A DNA stretch of 64,000 nucleotides, taken from positions 1 to 64,000 of the forward strand of contig JAMPFS010000002.1 of NCBI GenBank assembly GCA_023664325.1, read 5' to 3'. Below the pieces are notes generated by a model. That model worked only from the letters and a program-made list of their open reading frames with translations, did not search any database and was not told the DNA's origin. Made by a program: the position numbers and the translations under genes. Position 1 is the stretch's first letter. Each line of letters opens with the position of its first letter. Shown piece by piece: positions 52,290-61,580 of this stretch. This DNA is from Clostridium sp. (lineage in GTDB: Bacteria; Bacillota; Clostridia; Lachnospirales; Lachnospiraceae).

Positions 52290-52548
52290 TGATTTTGCCT
52301 CTACCAAAGAATTTCAGAATCTACATCCCCTCAAACAGCAAATCATTCAGGAGATGGTGCAGGGTTCACGGAATATGCCGCTTGAGATGATGCTGCCAAA
52401 GGTTATGAACATCAACAGGGAATTAGGGAAACGGCATCTGGGTTTTACGAAAGAGGAAAGCCGTCTGCTCATCAATATACTAAAGGAGAACATGTCGCCG
52501 GCAGAATGCCAGAAAGTCGATATGCTCATGGGATTTCTTTCTCATTAA
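52279..52548 (+). CDS. Small helical protein of unknown function
   Basis: 89 residues, mostly helical: LHPLKQQIIQEMVQGSRNMP, an LPKVMNINRELGKRHLGFTK stretch and a C-terminal helix EECQ-like segment (SPAECQKVDMLMGFLSH). No signal, membrane helix or motif recognised. Start ATG at 52279 with AAAGGAG nine bases upstream. Translationally coupled to the preceding Met/Pro-rich protein, so the two probably work together. Followed by a 56-base palindrome. Confidence 0.75.
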   Translation: MDFNDFASTKEFQNLHPLKQQIIQEMVQGSRNMPLEMMLPKVMNINRELGKRHLGFTKEESRLLINILKENMSPAECQKVDMLMGFLSH

Positions 52549-52551
52549 GAA

Positions 52552-52607
52552 GGCAAACAGTCAGCTATCCGTGTCTTTTAAAAGATACGGATAGCTGACT
52601 GTTTGCC
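52552..52607. repeat. Near-perfect 56-base palindrome between convergent genes
   Basis: GGCAAACAGTCAGCTATCCG pairs with CGGATAGCTGACTGTTTGCC and the match continues to the centre at 52579/52580; only one pair of 28 is a G-T. It lies between the small-protein pair and prfC. It probably ends both transcripts, but there is no T-run on either side, which is unusual for an intrinsic terminator. Confidence 0.8.
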
Positions 52608-52620
52608 GGTATGCTTATAA

Positions 52621-54213
52621 CTAATCCTTCCTAAATTCCAAAAGCTCCAGACCTTCGTTGTATTCCAAAACCGTATTGATTGTCCACTGGTTTGTAAATA
52701 ACAACAGCGGATTCCCCTTCATATCCTTTACCTTCTTAACCTCGTTCACACGCTTTAAGGAATTTACATCCGTAGCCGGGTCTTTGATCCACCTTATAAA
52801 ATTATACGGTAACGGCTCAAGCTTAATCTCACAGCCATATTCATTTTCCAGGCGGTACTTTAACACTTCAAATTGCAGGACGCCAACCACGCCTACAATA
52901 ATCTCTGACATCCCTGCCGTGTACTCCTGAAAAATCTGGATGGCGCCCTCCTGCGCTAACTGGGTAACGCCCTGGACAAACTGTTTTCTCTTCATGGTAT
53001 TAAGCTGCACCACTCTCGAGAAATGCTCCGGCGCAAAGGTCGGAATCCCCTCGTACTCGTACTTCTTTCCAGGTTTACATAACGTGTCACCAATCGAAAA
53101 AATGCCCGGATCGAACACCCCAATGACATCCCCGGCATAAGCCTCCTCTACAATCTTCCGGTCCTGCGCCATAAGCTGCTGCGGCTGGGACAGCTTCATT
53201 TTACGCTTACTCTGTACATGGTAGATATCCTTACCGGCGTCAAACCTGCCGGAACAAATCCTGATAAATGCAATACGGTCACGATGCGCTTTATTCATAT
53301 TTGCCTGGATTTTAAAAACAAATGCCGAAAAATCCTCACTCATCGGATCGATCAGACCTTCATTTGACATGCGTGGAAGCGGCGGCGTTGTCATCTTCAA
53401 AAAATGATTCAAAAATGTCTCGATGCCAAACGTATTCAAGGCAGAGCCAAAAAATACGGGAGTGAGTTCCCCCCTGCTTACCTTCTCGATATCCAAAGGC
53501 TCGCTTGCTCCATCTAACAGTTCCACTTCCTCCATCAACCGGTTATAGAGGATTTCACCGATATCCGCCTGCAAACCTGCATCATCTATCGAATAATCCG
53601 TCTCCGCTGCCTTCTTTGCCCCTCCGGTCGATACCGCCTGAAATCTGGAAACGACCCTCGTTTCCCTGTCATAGACGCCCTTAAACTCTTTGCCGGAGCC
53701 GATCGGCCAGTTCACGGCGCACGTCTGTATCCCTAATACATTTTCAATATCATCTAACAGTTCAAACGTATCCTTTGCATCCCGATCCATTTTATTGATA
53801 AACGTGAAAATGGGAATATGGCGCATGACACATACCTTAAAAAGCTTAATCGTCTGCGCTTCCACGCCTTTTGATGCATCAATCACCATCACCGCAGAAT
53901 CCGCAGCCATCAGTGTGCGGTAAGTGTCCTCCGAAAAATCCTGATGTCCCGGCGTATCCAAAATATTAATGCAATAGCCGTCATATTCAAACTGCAATAC
54001 AGAGGAGGTAACCGAAATTCCTCTCTCCTTCTCGATATCCATCCAGTCAGAAACGGCATACTTTGAGTTTGCCTTTCCTTTGACAGAACCGGCTGTATTA
54101 ATTGCGCCACCGAACAGAAGGAATTTTTCTGTCAAAGTAGTCTTGCCTGCATCCGGATGGGAAATAATTGCAAATGTCCGTCTCTTTTCGATTTCCTTTC
54201 TCAAATCCGCCAT
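52621..54213 (-). CDS. prfC: Peptide chain release factor 3
   Basis: GTPase that removes RF1/RF2 from the ribosome after peptide release. 530 residues with ISHPDAGKTTLTEKFL (G1), the RF3-specific ERGISVTSSVLQF (G2), DTPGHQDFSEDTYR (G3), NKMDRD (G4), and a C-terminal section PLPYNFIRWI typical of RF3 and not EF-G. Start ATG at 54213 with GGGAG six bases upstream; 15 bases after the small secreted protein gene. Confidence 0.97.
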   Translation of the reverse strand: MADLRKEIEKRRTFAIISHPDAGKTTLTEKFLLFGGAINTAGSVKGKANSKYAVSDWMDIEKERGISVTSSVLQFEYDGYCINILDTPGHQDFSEDTYRTLMAADSAVMVIDASKGVEAQTIKLFKVCVMRHIPIFTFINKMDRDAKDTFELLDDIENVLGIQTCAVNWPIGSGKEFKGVYDRETRVVSRFQAVSTGGAKKAAETDYSIDDAGLQADIGEILYNRLMEEVELLDGASEPLDIEKVSRGELTPVFFGSALNTFGIETFLNHFLKMTTPPLPRMSNEGLIDPMSEDFSAFVFKIQANMNKAHRDRIAFIRICSGRFDAGKDIYHVQSKRKMKLSQPQQLMAQDRKIVEEAYAGDVIGVFDPGIFSIGDTLCKPGKKYEYEGIPTFAPEHFSRVVQLNTMKRKQFVQGVTQLAQEGAIQIFQEYTAGMSEIIVGVVGVLQFEVLKYRLENEYGCEIKLEPLPYNFIRWIKDPATDVNSLKRVNEVKKVKDMKGNPLLLFTNQWTINTVLEYNEGLELLEFRKD

Positions 54214-54228
54214 GATATACTCCCTTGT

Positions 54229-54735
54229 TTAGTAAGCAATATTTACTATTATTTTTGTAATTTTCCCTTTTGAAATACAGATTTCATTATTTCTCGAACA
54301 TAAGCTGTTTTTCATTTTGCTTTTATTTGTCCTCGTAATCCATTTTTCCGTATCAATATTATGATTTGCTCTTCTCATCTTCTTCTTTGCCGTCTGCTTT
54401 TTCGAGCTGCCGCCCTTAACAGTGGAAGAGACTTTATTGGCATTTCCCATATAGTACTTTGTCTTTGAGGTCAGTTTCGCTGTCCTGATCTCCCCAACCT
54501 GTACCCAGCGCTTTGTCTGTTTGGACAGTCTGTATTTTACATATTTGACTGTTTTTCCTTTCACAGACAAAATTCCATAATCTACATCATCCGTTGTGCA
54601 TCCCGATAATCCGATTTCCTGCAGGGAATAATATTTTTTTGCGAAGGCTGTCTCACCGTGAAGCAGACATGCTGCGAATGCAATAACCCAGATAACGAAA
54701 ACAATAACATTTTTCATACTTTGGAATACTCTCAT
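54229..54735 (-). CDS. Small basic secreted protein of unknown function
   Basis: 168 residues with an N-terminal signal peptide (NVIVFVIWVIAFAACLLHGETAFA, cleavage probably after AFA). The mature part is strongly basic: KLTSKTKYYMGNANKVSSTVK, SSKKQTAKKKMRRANHN and TRTNKSKMKNSLCSRN. Such charge fits binding to the cell wall, teichoic acids or nucleic acid. Start ATG at 54735 with GAGG eight bases upstream. Between leuS and prfC in the same orientation, 62 bases after leuS. Family not recognised. Confidence 0.7.
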   Translation of the reverse strand: MRVFQSMKNVIVFVIWVIAFAACLLHGETAFAKKYYSLQEIGLSGCTTDDVDYGILSVKGKTVKYVKYRLSKQTKRWVQVGEIRTAKLTSKTKYYMGNANKVSSTVKGGSSKKQTAKKKMRRANHNIDTEKWITRTNKSKMKNSLCSRNNEICISKGKITKIIVNIAY

Positions 54736-54797
54736 TCTTTTTTCCTCACATTTTCAGGTTAGACAGGCACGCGCTTCCCTGTCTGTCAAAACTTCCT

Positions 54798-57227
54798 CTA
54801 TTTTGCTACAATATTCACAATTTTACCCGGAACATAAATCTCTTTGCTAATATTAAGACCGGCAAGCTTCTCCGCAACTGCTTCCTTACCGGCTGCAATC
54901 ACGGAATCTTTGTCTGCATCTGCTGCGATGTCTATCGTGGCGCGGGTCTTGCCATTAATCTGAACCGGCACCGTAATCGTATCCTCTTTCATGGCTGACT
55001 CGTCATAGGTCGGCCATCCGGAATAAAATACAGTACCTTCACCGCCAAGCTTTTCCCAGAGTTCTTCGCCGATATGCGGCGCAAACGGAGCAATCAAACG
55101 GGTAATCGTCTTCAATGTCTCCAAATCGACGCCATCCTTCTTTGTCAGCTCCACAAGCTTATTGTTGTACTCCATAAATCCGGACACAACCGTATTCAGG
55201 CTGAAACTCTCCAAACGCGTGGTGATATCGTATACCATCTTATTGCGCAGTTTCACAAGCTCCGGTGTCTCTGCTCCCGGATGCTCAATGTTCTTAACCG
55301 CCATATTGTAAAAACGGGAAAGGAAACGGTATACCCCGTCAATTCCTCTGTCATCCCAGATGGAATCTAACTCCGGTGGCCCGATAAACAGCTCGTACAT
55401 GCGAAGCGCATCACAGCCATAGTCATTTACCATATCATCCGGTGATACGATATTTCCAAGCGATTTACTCATCTTAGTCGCTGCGCCGGTCTCCCTGTCA
55501 CGTCCGCAAATCATTCCCTGGTTAAACAATTTTTTGAACGGCTCATCAAAATCAACCACGCCAATATCGTGCAGGAACTTGGTATAGAAACGGGCATATA
55601 ACAGGTGCAGTACCGCATGCTCTACACCGCCGATATACATATCAACCGGCAGATACTTATCTGCCTTTTCCCTGTTCACCAGTTCTTTCTCATTCTTGTT
55701 GTCCACATAGCGCAGGAAATACCATGAAGAACCCGCCCACTGCGGCATGGTATTCGTCTCACGCTTTGCCGGCTTATTACAGCACGGACATGTCGTATTC
55801 ACCCATGAATCAATCGCTGCAAGCGGCGACTCACCGGTTCCGGTCGGCTCATATTTCTCAACATCAGGAAGCAATACAGGAAGCTGCTCCTCCGGTACTG
55901 CAACCGGGCCACAATCCGGGCAATGCACAATCGGAATCGGCTCACCCCAGTATCTTTGGCGGGAAAATACCCAGTCACGCAGCTTATAGTTGGTTGTCTT
56001 TTTACCATATCCCATCTTCTCAATCATTTCGGGAGCTTCTCTTTTCAGTACAGCAGACTCTAAACCATTCCATTCACCGGAATTAATCATCATGCCATTT
56101 GCCTCTGTATAAGCCTCCTCCATATTCTCTATTTCCTGCCCATCCTTCGCAATAACCTGGATAATTGGCAGATCAAATTTCTTAGCGAACGCAAAGTCAC
56201 GGTCATCATGCGCCGGCACGCACATGATTGCCCCCGTGCCATAATCCGCCAATACATAATCCGATAACCAAATCGGCGTCTTCTCATTATTGAGTGGATT
56301 AATCGCATAAGATCCGGTAAACACACCCGTCTTTTCCTTATCCTGCATACGGTCAACATTTGACTTCATGGATGCATCATAGATATACTTTTCAACAGCT
56401 TCTCTCGTCTCGTCTGTCGCAAGCTTACCAGCCAATTCATGTTCCGGCGCCAATACCATAAAGGTTGCGCCCCATAAAGTATCCGGACGGGTCGTATAAA
56501 CGGTAATCTTCTCCTCCATGCCGTCTACTTTAAAATCAACCTCTGCGCCATAGGATTTGCCGATCCAGTCTGACTGCATTTTCTTAACCTTTTCCGGCCA
56601 GTCTAATTTATCCAGATCTGCCAGCAGACGGTCTGCGTAAGCTGTAATCTTCAACATCCACTGGCGAAGATTCTTCTTTGTCACCTCGCTGTGGCAGCGC
56701 TCGCATTTACCATCCACAACCTCTTCGTTGGCGAGACCGGTCTTGCAGGACGGACACCAGTTAATCGGCATCTGCTTCTCATAGGCGAGACCTTCCTTAA
56801 ACATCTTTACAAAAATCCACTGTGTCCACTTATAGTAATTCGGATCCGTGGTATTTACTTCTCTATCCCAGTCATAGATGGCTGCAATCTCATTAATCTG
56901 CCTTTTAATGTTGGCTACATTCTCCGCTGTCGAAATTGCCGGATGGACGCCATTTTGAATCGCATAGTTCTCCGCCGGAAGACCAAATGCATCCCATCCC
57001 ATCGGATGAATCAGGTAGTATCCCTGCATCATCTTATAACGGCTCCATACATCACTGATTACATACCCTCGCCAGTGACCGACATGTAACCCATTGCCGG
57101 ACGGATATGGAAACATATCCAGACAGTAATATTTTGGTTTGTTACCGTCCTCCACATTGATTGGGTTCTTTTTCCAGTTTTCACGCCATTTGCCTTCGAT
57201 CAGCTTATGATTATATGCTGTTGCCAT
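54798..57227 (-). CDS. leuS: Leucyl-tRNA synthetase
   Basis: Class I enzyme charging tRNA-Leu, with an editing domain that removes Ile and norvaline. 809 residues: HVGH (48-51) in PYPSGNGLHVGHWRGYV, a zinc-type CPSCKTGLANEEVVDGKCERC insertion, the CP1 editing domain (TTRPDTLWGATFMVLAPEH) and KMSKS in TKMSKSLGNIVSPDD. The first ATG at 57233 has GGAGG only two bases away; the ATG at 57227 has it at eight, so I start there. Promoter at 57319-57346; its 85-base leader has an AAGGGA-ATA-TCCCTT hairpin but no T-box. Confidence 0.97.
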   Translation of the reverse strand: MATAYNHKLIEGKWRENWKKNPINVEDGNKPKYYCLDMFPYPSGNGLHVGHWRGYVISDVWSRYKMMQGYYLIHPMGWDAFGLPAENYAIQNGVHPAISTAENVANIKRQINEIAAIYDWDREVNTTDPNYYKWTQWIFVKMFKEGLAYEKQMPINWCPSCKTGLANEEVVDGKCERCHSEVTKKNLRQWMLKITAYADRLLADLDKLDWPEKVKKMQSDWIGKSYGAEVDFKVDGMEEKITVYTTRPDTLWGATFMVLAPEHELAGKLATDETREAVEKYIYDASMKSNVDRMQDKEKTGVFTGSYAINPLNNEKTPIWLSDYVLADYGTGAIMCVPAHDDRDFAFAKKFDLPIIQVIAKDGQEIENMEEAYTEANGMMINSGEWNGLESAVLKREAPEMIEKMGYGKKTTNYKLRDWVFSRQRYWGEPIPIVHCPDCGPVAVPEEQLPVLLPDVEKYEPTGTGESPLAAIDSWVNTTCPCCNKPAKRETNTMPQWAGSSWYFLRYVDNKNEKELVNREKADKYLPVDMYIGGVEHAVLHLLYARFYTKFLHDIGVVDFDEPFKKLFNQGMICGRDRETGAATKMSKSLGNIVSPDDMVNDYGCDALRMYELFIGPPELDSIWDDRGIDGVYRFLSRFYNMAVKNIEHPGAETPELVKLRNKMVYDITTRLESFSLNTVVSGFMEYNNKLVELTKKDGVDLETLKTITRLIAPFAPHIGEELWEKLGGEGTVFYSGWPTYDESAMKEDTITVPVQINGKTRATIDIAADADKDSVIAAGKEAVAEKLAGLNISKEIYVPGKIVNIVAK

Positions 57228-57318
57228 TCTCATATCCTCCTAATTGTATCGTAAAGGGATATTCCCTTCCTCAAACCTTCCATATATAAAGATTTTCCAT
57301 TGTTTCCTTAACTTGTCT

Positions 57319-57346
57319 ATTGTACCACACAATCCCCTTTTGTCAA
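57319..57346 (-). promoter_or_regulatory. Promoter of leuS
   Basis: Minus strand: perfect TTGACA (57341-57346), 16-base spacer, TACAAT (57319-57324). Confidence 0.8.
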
Positions 57347-57377
57347 GAAATGGCGCCTAATTTCCGCAATTGCAAAA

Positions 57378-58973
57378 CTATCTGTCCCACTTATCGCACA
57401 GACTGTTAATCTGGTCTGTAAACCTTACCAAATCCTTATTTGCGCCACCCTTATTATGCGCGATTACCACAAGCAGGCGGTTGCCGGCTGCCACCAGACG
57501 GTCAAAGATTGCCTGCGCCCTGAATGCTTTCTGGCTGACCTTAACCTTCTTGGTTACGACACCCTTAGACAGCAATTCATCGGTTGCCAGGTCAAACTCT
57601 GCGCCGGAAAACGGAGCAATCGCCTCGTAGCCCTCTTCCTGAATCATTTTCTTGAAATGCTCACACACCAAATCTTCACCGTGTACCACAAATACCTTTG
57701 GCTTTGGTTCAAAAGAATGAAGCCACTTTAATAAGCCTTCCTGGTCTGCATGCCCGCTGATACCGTCTAATTTTTCAATTCTTGCCTTCACCTCAATCTG
57801 TTCGCCAAACAGCTTGACGCTTGGCGCTCCCTCTAAAACGCTTCGTCCCAGTGTTCCGTGCGCCTGGTATCCGACAAATAAGATGGTGCTTTCTTTTCTC
57901 CAGAGATTATGCTTTAGATGATGCCGTATCCGCCCTGCCTCGCACATACCGGATGCCGAGATAATCACCTTCGGCTTCAGATCAAAGTTAATTGCTTTGG
58001 AATCATCACTGGTAACAGAAGTCTTAAGCCCCGGAAACGAAATCGGGTTAATTCCCTGCCGAACCAGATCCATTGCCTCCTCATCAAAACAGCTCTCCAC
58101 ATTCTTCTGAAAGATGCTGGTTGCCTCTATCGCCAGCGGGCTGTCCACATACACCTCAAACCCGTCATATTCCGGTAACAGATTATCGTATTTTATCTTG
58201 CGGATAAAGTATAGAAGCTCCTGTGTTCTTCCGACCGCAAAAGATGGAATCACAACATTTCCGCCCTTATCAAATGTTTCCCGGATAATCCGGCTAAGCT
58301 CTGCCACATAATCCGGCGTTCCGCCATGATTCCGGTCTCCGTAGGTGGACTCCATCACCACATAATCCGCTTCTTTTAAATATTGCGGATCCTTAATAAT
58401 CGGCTGGTTGATATTGCCGATATCACCGGAAAAGACGATCTTCTTCGAGGTATCTTCCTCTGTCATCCAAACCTCAATACTGGCGGAGCCTAACAGATGC
58501 CCTACATCCGAAAAGCGTACCCGGATTCCCTCCGCAAGTTCAATCGTCTCATCATACTGGCACGGCACAAAATGTTCTAATACCCCAATGGCATCATTCA
58601 TGCTGTACAGCGGAACATATTCCTCGCCACCGGCTCTTTTCGCCTTGCGGTTTCTCCACTCCGCCTCAAATTCCTGAATATGCGCACTGTCACGCAGCAT
58701 AATCTGGCAGAGGTCTGTCGTCGCCTTTGTCGTATATACGCTCCCACGGAAGCCTTTCGCATACATCAACGGCAGCAGACCGGAATGGTCAATGTGCGCA
58801 TGTGTCAACAGTATGTAATCGACCTCCGATGGATTGACCGGAAGTTCCTGGTTCTCATACACATCTGTACCCTGCTCCATTCCACAATCCACTAAAATGT
58901 TTTTCCCGCATGCCTGTAAGCAATGACAGCTTCCCGTCACCTCATGGTCGGCTCCAATAAATGTTAGTTTCAT
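57378..58973 (-). CDS. Beta-CASP metallo-beta-lactamase-fold RNase
   Basis: 531 residues, cytoplasmic. The zinc-binding motif THAHIDHSG leads the MBL core, with GHLLGSASIEVW and FSGDIGN supplying further ligands; the beta-CASP part includes the ESTYGDRNHGG, IPSFAVGRTQELLYFI, SASGMCEAGRIRHHL and SGHADQEGLLKWL segments. This matches the YSH1/CPSF-like RNA-processing nucleases of bacteria, not RNase J. The C-terminus has 60 extra helical residues. The frame opens at 58988; GGGGG lies eight bases before the ATG at 58973. Substrates unknown. Confidence 0.92.
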   Translation of the reverse strand: MKLTFIGADHEVTGSCHCLQACGKNILVDCGMEQGTDVYENQELPVNPSEVDYILLTHAHIDHSGLLPLMYAKGFRGSVYTTKATTDLCQIMLRDSAHIQEFEAEWRNRKAKRAGGEEYVPLYSMNDAIGVLEHFVPCQYDETIELAEGIRVRFSDVGHLLGSASIEVWMTEEDTSKKIVFSGDIGNINQPIIKDPQYLKEADYVVMESTYGDRNHGGTPDYVAELSRIIRETFDKGGNVVIPSFAVGRTQELLYFIRKIKYDNLLPEYDGFEVYVDSPLAIEATSIFQKNVESCFDEEAMDLVRQGINPISFPGLKTSVTSDDSKAINFDLKPKVIISASGMCEAGRIRHHLKHNLWRKESTILFVGYQAHGTLGRSVLEGAPSVKLFGEQIEVKARIEKLDGISGHADQEGLLKWLHSFEPKPKVFVVHGEDLVCEHFKKMIQEEGYEAIAPFSGAEFDLATDELLSKGVVTKKVKVSQKAFRAQAIFDRLVAAGNRLLVVIAHNKGGANKDLVRFTDQINSLCDKWDR

Positions 58974-59078
58974 AACAAATACCCCCATTCTTTCTGTCAG
59001 TTTCCCCTGACTTTTTTCATTGTATTTCTATCCGTTGTACGTTCATCCCAGTGTACGCCGGACAAATGTTAAGTGTAA

Positions 59079-60749
59079 CTAGGATAACAGGTGGAATTTT
59101 GCGGCAATCTTTGCAAGCGCCGCCCCCTTCGGAAATGCTTCCAGCCTCTCCTTTGTATAGCCTCCAAATTTTATAATCGCTATAAAATAGGATAGCGCTG
59201 CAACGATAATGGCAATCGCCACTGCCACTGCATTTGCCATGCGCTGCCCCATCACATAAATGCATAACGCATGGCACCCCATATACACGATAACCGCAAC
59301 CACTCCCATCACAAAAGAGGAGCCAAGCGGAACCCATACTGCCGATTTCCACTGCATTTTAAATCCCAGTGTATTCCTGACTGCCCTTATATTTATCACA
59401 ATAATAATCACTACATAAAGCAGCGTTGCGAAAATCAGCGAATATACGCCCAAGTCCGTAAAAAGCAAAAGCGGTATCAGCAAAAAGACATGCAGAACCA
59501 GTGCGGATGCTGCACTGATAACCGGTATATTTACCTTCCCGATTCCCTGCAATACGCCATTTAACACGCTGGATATTCCATATAGTACAATGGATAAACC
59601 ACCTGAAATCAAGAGTATGGCTACGGTATCGGTGCTGTCTTTAGATAAATTATAATAAATCAGCCGGACAATCGGCTTTGCCAGCACCGCAAAACCGACT
59701 GCGCATGGCATCGTCAACGTTGCCGCAAGCTCCAAAGACTGCTGTATGCGCCGGTTGCATTCTGTGACATTCCCCTCCGAATAGGAACTGGATACTCTCG
59801 GAATAATGGCAGAAGCCACTGCTGCCGCCATAGCAATCGGCACATTTGCCAATACCATATAATAGCGGTTATACAGGGCATACTGCGCAGAGATCACTGC
59901 CTCATCAGCCCCTGTCTTTGCGAACAGCCAGTCAAAAACCTTCATATCCAGAGTAACATTGACGTTGTAAATAAAGGAACTGAAAATAATCGGAGTCGCT
60001 ATCATTAAAAGCAGTTTGATAACCTGCCTGTAAGACAAAAGCTCACTTGTCGTATCCGCTTTGATTCTCTCATCCAGCTCCTTTCGCTCACTGTGGAACA
60101 AAAACATCATATATACAAGTCCTGCAAGCACCGCCACTCCGGTTCCGATCGTGCCGCCTGCCGCTCCGTACCTGGCAATTTCACTGTCTGTCATGCCGTT
60201 CGCTGCTGCCCATTTTATCAGCGCCAAAGCTGCCGCAATACTCACAACCGCATTAAAAATCTGTTCCACAATCTGTGAGATGGAAGTCGGCACCATATTC
60301 CCATATGCCTGATAATATCCCCGGTAAACACTTAAAAAGCCCGACAGAAAAACGGTAGGGGCAAGCATCCGAAGCGATAATACCGCATTTTGCACCTCTT
60401 TCACCATATAAGGCGCAAAGACATAGGTAATGATTGCGGCAATCCCTCCCACAATCAATACATATACCATCGAACCACGGAATATTCTTCTTACATTCCG
60501 GTATTCCCCCTTTTCAATCCGCTCTGCCATAATTTTGGAAATTGCGACCGGAATACTAAATGTGGCGATTAGCAAAATCAGCGCATAAATCGTCTGCGCC
60601 CGCCCATAGTAGCCATTTCCTTCTTCTTTTAATATATTGGCAAATGGAATGTTATAAATCATTCCGATTAACTTTGATACAATGCTCGCAACTGCCAGTA
60701 TCGTCGCCTGCAGCGCAAAATTCATCCCGATTTTTCTCTTTTTTCCCAT
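59079..60749 (-). CDS. Polysaccharide or lipid II flippase, MOP superfamily (SpoVB/MurJ-like)
   Basis: 556 residues with about 14 membrane helices. The N-terminal motif FALQATILAVASIVSKLIGMIYNIPFANILKEEGNGYYG is typical of the SpoVB/YtgP branch; later helices include SGFLSVYRGYYQAYGNMVPTSIS. Members flip undecaprenyl-linked peptidoglycan or polysaccharide precursors across the membrane. Start ATG at 60749 with AGGA nine bases upstream. Divergent from rubrerythrin and 105 bases upstream of the beta-CASP RNase gene. Confidence 0.9.
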   Translation of the reverse strand: MGKKRKIGMNFALQATILAVASIVSKLIGMIYNIPFANILKEEGNGYYGRAQTIYALILLIATFSIPVAISKIMAERIEKGEYRNVRRIFRGSMVYVLIVGGIAAIITYVFAPYMVKEVQNAVLSLRMLAPTVFLSGFLSVYRGYYQAYGNMVPTSISQIVEQIFNAVVSIAAALALIKWAAANGMTDSEIARYGAAGGTIGTGVAVLAGLVYMMFLFHSERKELDERIKADTTSELLSYRQVIKLLLMIATPIIFSSFIYNVNVTLDMKVFDWLFAKTGADEAVISAQYALYNRYYMVLANVPIAMAAAVASAIIPRVSSSYSEGNVTECNRRIQQSLELAATLTMPCAVGFAVLAKPIVRLIYYNLSKDSTDTVAILLISGGLSIVLYGISSVLNGVLQGIGKVNIPVISAASALVLHVFLLIPLLLFTDLGVYSLIFATLLYVVIIIVINIRAVRNTLGFKMQWKSAVWVPLGSSFVMGVVAVIVYMGCHALCIYVMGQRMANAVAVAIAIIVAALSYFIAIIKFGGYTKERLEAFPKGAALAKIAAKFHLLS

Positions 60750-60873
60750 AAATTCTTTTCCTAACTATATGTGTATTGCTTTTGTAACAGTATACCACAT
60801 ATTTCCATGATTTAAAACCCAAAACCGGGGCAATACTCTTAACGACAAATTTATCATCCGAAAGGAGTTTTTT

Positions 60874-61494
60874 ATGGCAGTTGATTTTAAAAACAGCAAA
60901 ACGAAAGAGAATCTTATGCGCGCCTTTGCAGGCGAGTCCCAGGCACGGAACCGTTATACCTATGCCAGTGAGCAGGCGCGTAAGGAGCATTTATATGTCC
61001 TTGATTATGTATTTCGCTTCACCGCAGACCAGGAGCTGGCGCACGGAAAAATCTTTTACAATCTGCTAAGTGAGCTGTCCGGGGAAAACATTGAAATTGA
61101 CGGAACGTATCCGGTGGATATCAGTGAATCCTATACCGATCTTCTGCGTATGGCAGAACACAACGAACGGGAAGAACATGAAAATGTATATAAGGAATTT
61201 GAAGAAACTGCGCGCCAGGAAGGATTTGATGACATCGCAAGAACATTCTTTATGATCGGACGTGTAGAAAAAATGCATGCTGACCGCTTTTCCAAATTTG
61301 CCGAGTGGATGGAAGAGAATAAGCTTTTTGTATCCGATGTATCCACCCAATGGATGTGTTTAAACTGCGGTTTCACGACACTGGCAAACGAAGCGCCAAA
61401 GGAATGTCCTGCATGTGGGGAGGAACAGGGATTTTTTATCCGTTTGGAACTGGCTCCATACACGGATAAGGAAATGTCTGAACTTACAAAATAG
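60874..61494 (+). CDS. Rubrerythrin
   Basis: Peroxide-reducing di-iron protein of anaerobes. 206 residues: a four-helix ferritin-like domain with iron ligands in FAGESQAR, ADQELAH, EREEHENVYKEFEETA and GRVEKMHADRF, then a C-terminal rubredoxin domain with CLNCGF and CPACGEEQ binding one Fe. NADH or rubredoxin supplies electrons. Start ATG at 60874 with AAAGGAG upstream. A promoter could not be placed with confidence in the 124-base region shared with the flippase gene. Confidence 0.95.
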   Translation: MAVDFKNSKTKENLMRAFAGESQARNRYTYASEQARKEHLYVLDYVFRFTADQELAHGKIFYNLLSELSGENIEIDGTYPVDISESYTDLLRMAEHNEREEHENVYKEFEETARQEGFDDIARTFFMIGRVEKMHADRFSKFAEWMEENKLFVSDVSTQWMCLNCGFTTLANEAPKECPACGEEQGFFIRLELAPYTDKEMSELTK

Positions 61495-61501
61495 CTTTCC
61501 C

Positions 61502-61576
61502 ATGAAAACGTATGCCGCATTTGCGGACAGCATACAGCCAGGCTGTTTTCATTCCGGTCTGATTTCTGCTGTCCGC
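61502..61576. repeat. Nested inverted repeats after rubrerythrin
   Basis: ATGAAAAC (61502-61509) pairs with GTTTTCAT (61545-61552), enclosing GTATGC (61510-61515) with GCATAC (61530-61535). GCGGACAG (61523-61530) can alternatively pair with CTGTCCGC (61569-61576). Located between the convergent rubrerythrin and transglutaminase genes, so likely a joint terminator, though T-runs are short. Confidence 0.5.
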
Positions 61577-61580
61577 AGGG

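Noticed and set aside
57228..57346. T-box leader for leuS
   Set aside because: The promoter-to-start distance is too short and no GGGTGGTACCGCG motif is present.
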